Assembly (NCBI GenBank): GCA_021432605.1 | Contig: MU271149.1 | Span: 930,001-994,000 of the forward strand | DNA length: 64,000 nt | Direction: 5' to 3' | DNA from: Coniochaeta sp. PMI_546 | Taxonomy: Eukaryota > Ascomycota > Sordariomycetes > Coniochaetales > Coniochaetaceae | In this document: positions 51,609-61,023 of the stretch, in pieces | Position numbering within the stretch: the first letter of the stretch is position 1 | Layout of the letters: each line of letters begins with the position of its first letter | Program-made: the position numbers and the translations under genes | Notes under the pieces: model-generated | Told to the model about the DNA's origin: nothing | What the model saw: only the letters and a program-made list of their open reading frames with translations | Database searches by the model: none

Positions 51609-53426
51609 TCACCTCTTCTCAGCATTCAAACACTTCGCCAGCCCGGCGACAATGGCAGCCAGCGCCCGAAAGCCAATAGTAACAACCCAAAACGTCGCTT
51701 TGAAGAGCGCCTTGACCACCCTGATGGCAAACGGCAGCTTCTCCTTCTTCTGCTTCTTCTCCTTCCTATCCAGCTTCCACGACTCGCTGTTCTGGCTCTC
51801 GACATCAATCTCAAACTCCTCCATCCTCTTCCCTCCCTTCTTGGCCTTCTTCTCCCTCTTCTCCTCCTTCTTGCTATCCCGCTTACTCTGTCGGCTGAAG
51901 CGGCCGCTGATGCTGTTACGGGCCGACCTGACGCTCCCACCGGGCGAGCCCCGGACCATGGGCGGGGGCTCAAACACCTCCACCTCGGCGAACTGGCCGT
52001 CCTTGTGCGCCACCAGCATCAGCGCAGCGACGGCCACGTCGACGAGATAGACGGCGTCGATCTTGGCCGCCAGCGCGGTGTCGATCTCCAGCCACCCCGT
52101 GCCCGTCCCGTCGCGCGTCAGCCTCGCCAGGTGCTGCGGCGACTCCAGGTGCTCGAGCGTGTACTCGGTCCTGCTCCAGGCCGGGTTGCGCTCCACGGTC
52201 ACGCAGAACGGCATCGCGAGGGCGGGGTGCACGAGGAAGTAGTTGCTGCTGTCCGCGTCCCAGACGAGCCGGGCGCACTCCTGCTCCGCGCGCGCGACCG
52301 TGGTCGGGTCCTCGGGGCGGTCGAGGGCCATTTTCGTCGCTGCGCAGGGGTACAGGAGGGCGACGAGGCCGTCGTTGGGGGGCAGGCGGCGGGACTCCTC
52401 CTCGAGAGTCGTGGTGAGCGCTTCTTGCCAGTTCTTCCCGTCGTTCTTGGAGCTGGTGGAGGCGCTGCTGCTGGTCGGGGGCGGGACGCCCTTGTAGGAT
52501 TTGTGCGGGTCATGGCGGGTGAGTGTAACGTAGGCTGATGCCGAGGTTGGGTCGAGGCGGAGGTTGTAGAAGGGTTGCGAGGCGGATGAGAGGTTGTAGA
52601 TGGGGGCGTCCTTCTCGGCGGTCATTTTCAGGCAGTAGGTGCGGCCTTCTGAGACGGAGGCTTTCCAGCCGTTGGTCACTTTCCAGAGACCCTTGAGTTC
52701 GTCCGTTGAGCTGGGGTTGGGTATCACGGGGGGTTCTGTAGGCCGTTGCGGCCAGCGGCCCACTGTGCCAGCGCTCATAGGTGTTGCTGCTGACATAGGG
52801 CTTCGGAGGGCTGGGCCCGGTGTTCTTGGGTCTGGGTAGCTTGGCGAGTAGAGAGGTCTGCTGATGGCGGATCTGGGGATGTGGGTTGGGCTGGCCTGGG
52901 TTGGGTAGTACTCTTGCCTGTCCAGGGGAACCGTTGGATTATAGGTTGGAAAGATCGACCTAAGCCCGGTCTCTTGGGAGGACGGAGAAGCATCCTGTAT
53001 AGTTGGAGGCTCGTACAGTAATGGCGGCTTCGCGATGGAACTGCGAGATCGGGTACTGCCACTACGCACCAGAGTCTGGGCTTCAGAGAAAGCCGTGTCG
53101 CAGCGTTGGGGCATCTCTGACAAGGCGACGGGCGCCGGCCGCTCTATCACGGTATCTTCTCTCCTGTCCTGAGACGACATGCGTCCGTCCATCGCAGACT
53201 GTCTGCCGTTGGGAGGTGCCGTCTGCTTCCCTTCCCTTACAGACGCCTGCCGACGTACCGAGGGTTTCCTCGTGTTCCGCGGTGGCGTCATTTCCACCCC
53301 CGAGTCCCCTGCTCCAGGCTGAGGAGTAGTAGCCCTCGAAGCGTGGTTTCTGGAAGGAGGTCGCTGGACGGTGTTGTTGACGTTAGGAAAGAGGGAAAAC
53401 CCCCCTGCTGGTGGTTGAGGAGACAT
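51609..53426 (-). CDS. Conserved fungal protein with disordered N-terminus, C-terminal hydrophobic segment
   Basis: A single exon of 605 residues, starting MSPQPPAGGFSLFPNV. Residues 1-240 are Pro/Ser/Arg-rich and look disordered. A folded part begins at DELKGLWKVTNGWKASVSEG and includes RTYCLKMTAEKDAPIYNLSS, FYNLRLDPTSASAYVTLTRH and YTLEHLESPQHLARLTRDGT, with a mainly beta character. A KKEEKREKKAKKGGK basic patch and a hydrophobic C-terminal helix (AIRVVKALFKATFWVVTIGF, then RALAAIVAGL) suggest membrane attachment at the C-terminus. Some databases give similar proteins methyltransferase-like names, but I see no SAM-binding motif and would not carry that name over. The function is unknown. 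Confidence 0.75.
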   Translation of the reverse strand: MSPQPPAGGFSLFPNVNNTVQRPPSRNHASRATTPQPGAGDSGVEMTPPRNTRKPSVRRQASVREGKQTAPPNGRQSAMDGRMSSQDRREDTVIERPAPVALSEMPQRCDTAFSEAQTLVRSGSTRSRSSIAKPPLLYEPPTIQDASPSSQETGLRSIFPTYNPTVPLDRQEYYPTQASPTHIPRSAISRPLYSPSYPDPRTPGPALRSPMSAATPMSAGTVGRWPQRPTEPPVIPNPSSTDELKGLWKVTNGWKASVSEGRTYCLKMTAEKDAPIYNLSSASQPFYNLRLDPTSASAYVTLTRHDPHKSYKGVPPPTSSSASTSSKNDGKNWQEALTTTLEEESRRLPPNDGLVALLYPCAATKMALDRPEDPTTVARAEQECARLVWDADSSNYFLVHPALAMPFCVTVERNPAWSRTEYTLEHLESPQHLARLTRDGTGTGWLEIDTALAAKIDAVYLVDVAVAALMLVAHKDGQFAEVEVFEPPPMVRGSPGGSVRSARNSISGRFSRQSKRDSKKEEKREKKAKKGGKRMEEFEIDVESQNSESWKLDRKEKKQKKEKLPFAIRVVKALFKATFWVVTIGFRALAAIVAGLAKCLNAEKR

Positions 53427-55322
53427 TGGTATCCTGCCCGAGCTCTAGGCTCACAATGTTGATTCCAGCTCTTCAAGAGGTGTTCCACCGGACGAATCTT
53501 GATTCGCTTACGGTGGGATAGAGTAGCACGCCAGATCCAGTCTGCGATATGCTATCGACTCATGTTGATCACTGATCAGAAAACGGAGAAAGGAGGAGGC
53601 TCTCAAGCCGAACTAGCAACAGACAGAACAACAATGACGATCGTCTTTCGTCAGGTTGGATGGAACCGACAGTCTGGGAGGAACCAGATAACTTTAAGAG
53701 AAAAATAAAGAAGACGAGAGGAGATGTAACAGAGCGGCACCTACAATCCCACGTGTGGCACAGAGACTGACTTCTACTAACAGATAATTCCGTCGGGCAG
53801 GCATACTTACGGCGGTATGGCAGGGACAGCAGAGACGTAATCCAGAAAGGTAGTCCAACCCGAGCCAATTCCACTCACACGCGCATGTGAGGTCGTTTGG
53901 AAAGACGTGTTCCCGCTGCAATGTATTTTAAGCGCTCGACTTCCGCCTTTTGACGGTCGAGAATTGACGAACAAGTCCATCGACTTTGCTGATGTTGGAT
54001 TCTACTGGATGCATGGCGGGAAGTAGCGACCGGGGTATGGGCGCGACTTTGATTGATAGCCGCCCAAAATAGATGGCGTTTGGCAAAGACTGGCCAATCA
54101 GAGCTTGAATCACGCTGCATCTAGACGCTCGCCAAATCCCATTGCAGGCCGCGCGCGGGGAAGGAGCGATCCCAACATGTTGCTTCCGCAATCATCCTAA
54201 CTCCAGGTTTGGATTCCTGTTGTTAGCATACCAAGGTACAAAAGGTACCTTTAACCGATTCGACATCTTCAACATCGACACGATACTCTGAGTCAAGCGT
54301 TGGCACAAGTCTGCGGTGCCGCCTGTCAAATGGAAGAGGTGATGGAAACCAGCTGGAAAACAAATCTCCCAACTCTATCGACATCAAGCCTCAAGACGGC
54401 GTATTTACCACCTGCTCATAGAATCATTGAGTGTGTCTGTACTCGCACATGGCGCGGCGAGGGAGTGCGAACAAGGTCCTTACCGCCGACTAGCGACAGC
54501 CAGGGCAGCCCAGCGACAAGTCCAGCCCTCGAATTTCCTCATCAGTCGCTGGCTCGCTGAGTCCGACGTATCACCGGTTTCTGTCATTCCTAGCGTCCAA
54601 TGACATCGCCGAACAGCCGGCGAACCTGTTGCGGATGGCGCCGTGCACGTCTTGTCGATAAACACATATAACCGAACTGCGTACACGGAGCGACGAGCGA
54701 GGCTGGCTGCTTATAAAAGCGACCTAGTGGTCGAGAAGCAGCTCGCGCATATTGCCGCCCACAAGACATGCTACCGCGGCAAAAAGATGCGGCCCTTGTC
54801 CTGCTCTGAAGTTTCCAAGCGGTAAAAACGGCGCCAAAGAACTGCCTTGCGAAACCCGTAGCGAACTCAGAGTGTATCGCCTGGTTTGCTTATCTTTTCC
54901 GCATGGAAGTAAGCAAGTGCTTGCTTTTCCGAAGCGTGTCGAGTTCCTTCCGGCTGTGTTGTCGGCTACGGAAGGTCTTTGGCGCTGGGGTCCGGCATTT
55001 GTCCAAGAGACAGTGAGTGAAGTGGGTCGCCGTGTGGTCCGAAGGACAATATTTCTGCTTCGTATAAAGCCACCATCTCCCTGTCCATCAGGCAGCTCTG
55101 CAACGCTCATGCATTGCTCAAATTGCTCTTTCTTTACTTGGAGGGCTTTCTGTTCAGTTACCAGCGGGAAGGAGAGCATCTGAGGATGGGACAGCAGATG
55201 TAGTGTACACAATTGCGGCACAACTGAGTCATTGACTTCAATACCGCCCCATTCGGGCCCCATCCTACTACCATCCCAGCGCAAAATCTCTGTTAGCCGG
55301 CGCTGAGGATATCGACACCATT
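53427..55322. other. 1.9-kb intergenic region upstream of tRNA-Leu
   Basis: This lies between the start of the 51609 gene (minus) and the tRNA. Only short frames without codon bias occur. TGAGTCA heptamers lie at 54289-54295 and 55225-55231. No gene was recognised. Confidence 0.4.
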
Positions 55323-55429
55323 GGTGAGATGGCCGAGCGGTCTAAGGCGCCACGTTAAGGCCTCATAATCCTTAAAACATCTGTTATCCGTGGTCCGAAA
55401 GGGCGTGGGTTCGAATCCCACTCTCATCA
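55323..55429 (+). tRNA. tRNA-Leu(AAG) with 27-nt intron
   Basis: The acceptor stem GGTGAGA pairs with TCTCATC (one G-T), followed by discriminator A at 55429. The D arm reads GCCGAGCGGTCTAAGGC. The anticodon stem CCACG pairs with CGTGG after removal of the intron 55361-55387, which sits after position 37. The loop TTAAGG gives anticodon AAG (55357-55359), read as IAG after deamination, for CUU/CUC leucine codons. A long class II variable arm (TCCGAAAGGG) and the T arm GTGGG-TTCGAAT-CCCAC complete the cloverleaf. The intron holds CCTTAA, complementary to the anticodon loop. A TTTT terminator lies a few bases downstream at 55434-55437. Confidence 0.95.
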
Positions 55430-56141
55430 GTCTCTTTTGCCCCGGTGTCCTCCTGTGAGGAGCTAGAGATGGTCGTGACGGCTTCAGTTTTGCTCCACCT
55501 GGCATGGAACGTGTCTTCGAATGACCGTATTCTCAAAGAGTGTGCGAGTATCCTTGAGAGGAGTAGTGACACTACGGATAATGCGGAGTCGCCGAAGTGT
55601 ATCGCTCTCAGGTGTGTTGCAGTTGCCAACCCGAGCCGAAGAGAAGCTGGGCTGGAAATAACATCAGGCCTCCACTTCCGCATAGCTCAAAGGGAGACTG
55701 ACAAGTTCTCCAAGTATGCCGTCAACGATGCCCAAAACGGGAACATCGGAATCGCGCCATAGGCATACCATTGATCCTCCATACAAACAACGCGAGTTCT
55801 TCCGACAGAGGTTCGATAAGGCTGTAGAAATCTTGAAGGTAAGACTTTCGAAGTCCATGCCTTTTCTCCCCCCGGAGGGCATAACTAGCTGGCGTACGCG
55901 TGATCAAAGAGGTCGAAAGCCAATGTAGACGACATGATGGCTCCCAGTTCCACAGGAAGAGCGTAAATTTAGACATGCAACAGCACTGTAAAAACACTGA
56001 TTTGGAAACAAAGTTGCCGATGCCGGAATGGTTTTGTGAAATGACACTGTCTCTTTTTTCTATGTCCTGCAAATGATACCTTATATACCTACCTGCCGTA
56101 CGGGAAGGACTTTTAAGTCTGGAAGTCTGGATCTACACAAA
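55430..56141. other. Intergenic between tRNA-Leu and HIS4 3' end
   Basis: About 710 bp with short frames of no clear coding bias, including an open frame of 105 codons at 55445-55762 that I do not accept as a gene. It includes the Pol III terminator of the tRNA and the HIS4 3' flank. Confidence 0.4.
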
Positions 56142-58818
56142 TCACGACCGATTCATGTAGTCCATCCGAATGCTCACCGCCCTCCTGTGGGCCTCAAGCT
56201 CCTCGACCTTGGCTAGCTGCATCACCGCCTCGCCCACATTCCTCAGACCCTCAGCCGTCAGGTTCGAGCTCGTGATGTGCTTGAGGAAAGAAGCCAGGTT
56301 GACTCCAGAGTACTGCTTGGCGTAACCGTATGTGGCTGAGACAAAGTTAGAAAAGGGGGGTATATCGCAAGGATTCGTGGGAAACAGGGGTAAACTCACG
56401 CAAAGAGTGATTAACACCAGCGGAATAATCACCCACACTCTCAGGCGTCCACTCGCCGATAAACACACTGCCCGCATTCATCACCTTCTCGACCGCCTTT
56501 TCGGCGTCCTTGATCTGCAAAATCAAGTGCTCGGGCGCGTAATCATTGCTTATCTCCAGCGCCTCATCGACAGTCTTGACAACCACGGTGACGGAGTGGG
56601 AGATAGCGCCCCGCACGATATCCACGCGTGGCAGCTCCATGGCCTGGCGATGGAGCTCTTCCTCGATAGCCTGCAGTTCCTTCTCGCTCAAATCAATCGC
56701 AATCAGCACGACCTGGCTGTCCACGCCGTGCTCAGCTTGAGACAGGAGGTCAGAGGCCACGAACGCCGGGTTGGCATGCTTGTCTGCGATGACCAGCACC
56801 TCGGACGGACCGGCTGGCATGTCGATGCCCACTCCGGCGTTGGTGTCGTTGCTGACGTGCATCTTGGCGGCCGTGACGAACTGGTTGCCGGGACCGAGGA
56901 TCTTGTCCACCTTGGTGACACTCTCGGTACCATATGCCATGGCGGCGACGGCCTGAGCACCACCCGCCAGGACAATGCTCTCTGCGCCAACCTTGTGCGC
57001 AACGTAGACGATCTCCGGGGTGCAGGTGCCGTCGGAACGTGGCGGCGAGGCGAGGACAATCTTCTTGCAGCCGGCCACCATGGCGGGGACGCCGAGCATG
57101 AGGGCCGTGCTGGGGAGGACGGCAGTGCCGCCAGGGACGTAAAGGCCCACTGCCTCGATCGGGCGGGAGAAGCGGCTGCAGACTACGCCGGGCATGGTCT
57201 CGACCTGGAGGGGCTTATCCTCCTTTTGGGCAGCGTGGAACTTGCGGATATTTTCGTAAGAAACATCTATGGCCTTGATCGTTTCGGGGGACAGCTGCAT
57301 CAGTTCCTTCGGGAAGGGAGCTTTGAGCACGGGCGAGGTAAGGGATGTCGCCTTTTCGAATTTGTGCGTGTAGGAGAGAAGGGCCTTGTCGCCGTTTTGA
57401 CGGACGTCATCGATTATCGGCTTGATTATATTCATGATTGCCTCGGAGGACTTTTGTGAAGGGCGCTTAAGGGCGGCGTCGAGATCGATCCGGTTGTCCT
57501 TGGTGAGGTCGTAGCGGGTCATTGTGATCCTATCCGAGACTGTGTCCTTGGCAGCCTCTTTTGTTACGGGCGCCGCAGAGGTTCCGTTGGTTGCCTCTGG
57601 CTTGGCGCTCTTGATACCCTCCTTCTCTGCCCATTTGCCCTTTGCGTCACCGGTCCTCCGCTTTACCTTCCATGCCTTGGCGTCCAGGTTCTTTTCAATA
57701 TCTGCGAGCGAGACACCAGCAGCTACCGCACGAGTAAGAGCAAAGTAAATCAAATCTGCTGCCTCAAAGGCAACGTCCTCTGGCTTCTTGGCATCGCAGA
57801 GCTCCTCGGCCTCCTCCATAATCTTGGCTCGCAGGAGCTTCTCGTCCGAGAACAACCTGGCGGTGTACGACCCTGCGGGAGCAGACTGCTTGCGTGATAG
57901 TAACGTTTGTTCCAGCCGAGCGATACCCTTCAAGTCTCCGAAGCAACCAGCCTGCTCCAAGTGGCAGAACCGGCCCTTTTGCTTCACGACGAACTTGAGC
58001 GCGTCATTGTCGCAGTCCAAGGATATCCTGACAAGCTCTTGCGTGTCGCCAGACGTGGCCCCCTTGTACCAGAGTCCCCGCTTACGGCTCTGGTAGACGC
58101 CGGTCTGGGTCTTTAGCGCCTCTGCCACACTTTCTTCGCTGCTGTAGACGAGACCCAGGGCAGTCCCATTCTCGTCGCAAACGACTGTGGGAACGAGCCC
58201 ATCAGACCGGTCAGATTTCCATGTCGATGACAGGATCTTGGCAACTGAAAGTTTGGTGGTGTTGGCCTTGTCTGTTGTCAAGCCTGTTGATGGCAGGATA
58301 GGGATAGCTGAGATCTGAGCAGCAATGTCTATGAAATGCTCCAGATTCGTCTCTGGGATAGGCTTGATGAAAAGCGGTGAGATCTTCTTTGCCTTGGTCT
58401 CCTCCATGAACTTGGCAACCTCACATCTCGTCTGGTCAAAGTCGGTGATGAGCAGGCCGTGTTCGGTGGCTGAATCCAGGAGGTGGAAGTTGCTGCCAGA
58501 GACGACAGGGGCAACTCGAGATCCGAATTCGGCGTATTGCGACAGCTGTTCCGGCTTTACAAAGACTTTTCGCGCGCCACCATCCAACAATGCGACAACA
58601 TGGTCAGGTTCTAATTGAGTGACATCGAAGTAGGGCTGGAACTCGGCATTGTGGCGCCCCAAGAAACGCTGAATCTTGTCGAGGTTCTTGGGGTTAACCT
58701 CGAAGAAGACGGCTCCGAGGCATGATACCTCTTCTCTGCTAAGGCCCTCTGTCTCACCCCCGAGACCAGGAGGTGCAGCTACACTGACAAGGAACGGGAG
58801 CGGAAGAGTGGTCTCCAT
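56142..58818 (-). CDS. his4: Trifunctional histidine biosynthesis protein (HIS4 / his-3 type)
   Basis: Two exons: 58818-56400 and 56335-56142, for 870 residues. The 64-nt intron (GTGAGT, TTCTAACTTT branch, CTCAG) rejoins NHSL-PTYGYAKQYSGVN. Three enzymes of histidine synthesis are fused. PRA-cyclohydrolase (about residues 230-330) shows LWYKGATSGDTQ and the metal motif DCDND...CHLEQAGCF. PRA-ATP pyrophosphohydrolase (about 335-420) shows KIMEEAEEL and FEAADLIYFAL. Histidinol dehydrogenase fills the C-terminal half with AVGLYVPGGTA, GPGNQFVTAAK, DMPAGPSEVLVIAD, SQAEHGVDSQ and GDYSAGVNH. The first 220 residues are the fungal N-terminal extension. I chose the ATG at 58818 (METTLPLPF); the frame is open to 58908. 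A Gcn4/CPC1-type site lies upstream. Confidence 0.97.
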
Positions 58819-59735
58819 CTTGGAATGTTTGAGATATTTGAGGAGCAGCGTGAAAGGGTAGCGTGAGAGAGGAGGGAAGGGGGGGATATGAAGCAAGTTT
58901 GAGGTCAATTGGATACCTCAGTCACAGCAGCCGATCAAATGACAACAGAGGAGTCATATAAGAAGATGGATATCGTCTGATATCACGCTTCGATCGTCCT
59001 TAGCTCGAATGGGCATGAAAAATGTTACACCTACCACAGTACTGGTGCGTCCTGAAATCGGCCAACTGCCGCCACGCTTCTCATCTTTTGGTGGGGCAAT
59101 CGCCGAAACTACCCCTCCATATTTTTTATGGTGACGATTTCGATTGAGTGACGGAGTGAGTCAGTGCTGGGTTGGGTCACGGGTGGAGTCCAAAGCCACA
59201 AGCGGGTCAACGGAAAATAAGGTGTGGTCTGTGCATCAGATCTCCCAAAAGCCCGGCAGGAAGGCGCCAGCGGAGCGGATCATTTCAACTTGCCGGGCGT
59301 CTCCTCTTGTCCAATGAAAGGAGCTCCGAGGCCAACTTCTATTGAGGTATCCCGACTGCGGTATTGTCAGTTTACAGCTTTCTGTTTACGGCTTTCTATG
59401 TTCAACCTTCTCGAATTCGAATTCAACTTCCGTTCACACCAACGTTGCTAAAAATAACGACCACTGAGTCCAAAACGCGGAACGGCTTTCCCAACTTTCG
59501 TCTGGGGGGAAAAGACCATAAATACCACCAAGCGCCCTACCACTCATCAAGGAACTCATCAGACAACTTTGCTGGAATATCAGACAACGCAAAGCAACGC
59601 CGCCTCACCCTTGACCAAGGCCGAAGGGTTGTCTTCAGCGCCATCCTGTCACCGCCGGCCGAGAATCGACAAGAAGCCGCTCTCGGTCGCCAGAAATCAT
59701 ACCCAGATCTTGATCATTCGCAACCATCCGCAACA
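58819..59735. promoter_or_regulatory. Divergent promoter region HIS4 / TAF9
   Basis: About 915 bp between divergent starts. It contains TGAGTCA at 59157-59163. The TAF9 frame is open from 59364, but that part is UTR-like. Confidence 0.5.
59157..59163. promoter_or_regulatory. TGAGTCA, candidate Gcn4/CPC1 site of HIS4
   Basis: A perfect TGA(C/G)TCA core lies about 340 bases upstream of the HIS4 start codon. Histidine genes are classic targets of general amino-acid control (Gcn4 in yeast, CPC1 in Neurospora). The heptamer is expected by chance several times in 64 kb, so the location is what gives it weight. Confidence 0.5.
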
Positions 59736-60593
59736 ATGGCAACAGCAACCTCCGCCCCGCAAACAAACGGCATCCCCCCATCCTCCGCCGCCTCAGGTTC
59801 CGGGACCGGCTCCCAGAGCCTCGGCGCAACCCAGACAAACACCGCCACACAATCCTCATCTCAACCCCCATCCCAGCAACAACAACCAACCCAACAATCC
59901 CAACCCTCCTTCTCCTCAACCCAAAACCAGCCGACCTCCAACCCGCAGCTCTCCACCCCCCGCCCCCGCGACGCCCGCACCCTCGAGCTCCTCCTCACAG
60001 CCCAAGGCGTGACAGCCTTCGAGCCGCGCGTGCCCCTCCTCCTCCTCGACTTCGCCTACCGCCACACCTCCTCCATCCTCTCCGACGCGCTCCACCTCTC
60101 CGCCGACCCCTACGTCTCGCACGCCGGCTCCAAGCCGTCGCAGCTCTCCGGCGCCGCGCCCGTCAACGTCGGCGACGCCACCGTCTCCGCCAACGCCGTC
60201 CACCTGGCCGTCGCGAGCAGGCTGGGCTACCAGTTCCGCGCCGGCGGCGGGGCCGCGAGCAAGGAGTGGATGCTCGAGCTGGCCCGGGAGAGGAACAAGG
60301 TCGCGCTGCCCAAGGTGGCGGCGCACGAGTGGGGGGTGCGGCTGCCGAATGAGCGGTTCGTCTTGAGCGGTGTTAGTTGGGGACTTAGGGATGTTTGGGC
60401 TGGTCTCGAGGGCGAGGACGGTGAGGAGGAGGAGGAGGAGGAAGGAGAAGAGGAAGGTGCGGAGGGGGCGATGGAAGGGGTCGAGATGGGTGGTCAGAAT
60501 GAGGAGGATGTTGGTGGAGATGGGGTCGAGGGAGGCACGATGGGGGATGTGTTTGGTGATGATATCGTTGATGAGGAGATGGCCGAGGAGTAG
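59736..60593 (+). CDS. taf9: TFIID/SAGA subunit TAF9
   Basis: A single exon of 285 residues, starting [15 protein letters not shown]9 pairs with TAF6 through histone folds in TFIID and SAGA, where it supports promoter recognition by RNA polymerase II. Residues 1-75 are a Gln/Ser/Thr-rich low-complexity leader. The histone-fold domain runs from [20 protein letters not shown] through [20 protein letters not shown] and [18 protein letters not shown]. The conserved TAF9 extension [13 protein letters not shown]...[16 protein letters not shown] follows. A very acidic tail (runs of Glu, then Gly/Glu/Asp) ends the protein. The frame is open upstream to 59364, but that segment lacks homology and I take it as leader. 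It is convergent with PAH1. Confidence 0.95.
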   Translation: MATATSAPQTNGIPPSSAASGSGTGSQSLGATQTNTATQSSSQPPSQQQQPTQQSQPSFSSTQNQPTSNPQLSTPRPRDARTLELLLTAQGVTAFEPRVPLLLLDFAYRHTSSILSDALHLSADPYVSHAGSKPSQLSGAAPVNVGDATVSANAVHLAVASRLGYQFRAGGGAASKEWMLELARERNKVALPKVAAHEWGVRLPNERFVLSGVSWGLRDVWAGLEGEDGEEEEEEEGEEEGAEGAMEGVEMGGQNEEDVGGDGVEGGTMGDVFGDDIVDEEMAEE

Positions 60594-61023
60594 CGACGGG
60601 ATCGATTTCTTTTAAGGCGGCGTTTCGAGGACTTGGGATCTGGAGGGCTATTTGCAGTCACGAAGAGCATGGTTGAGGCAGGCTTTGCTCCATGCACACT
60701 GTTTAGTTGACCTTTGGTTGATGTCGAGCAGACCCGGCGTTAGGATATGGACGGAATGGACAGCGTGTTATCTGGGTTCTCGTAGATTACCGAGTGTACA
60801 ACACCTATATGTGTTTTATATCGATGGTATTCCCCGAAAAAAGGGGGCAAATGCGCCTCGCTATGCAACAAGCCTGAAAACTCCGACTGTCTAATTAACA
60901 TGGTAGCCCCCTTTCTCTGCTGGAACATATCCCCGGTCCGACGTGTCTCCAACGACTCCAGTAGGCAGCCATCTATCCTGTTGGACCCAGCTACAGGCAC
61001 CTGCCATTATACAATCCGCATAT
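60594..61023. other. Intergenic between convergent TAF9 and PAH1
   Basis: About 430 bp of 3' flanking sequence. No gene was seen. Confidence 0.4.

Noticed and set aside
54724-55284. 186-codon minus-strand frame upstream of tRNA-Leu
   Set aside because: Codon use looks random and no conserved motif is visible; recorded as a weak candidate only.
55293-55505. 70-codon minus-strand ORF with RVGFEPT-like sequence
   Set aside because: It is the antisense of the tRNA-Leu gene, a common false protein call.
56332-57459. 375-codon plus-strand frame over HIS4
   Set aside because: Antisense shadow of the histidinol dehydrogenase coding region.
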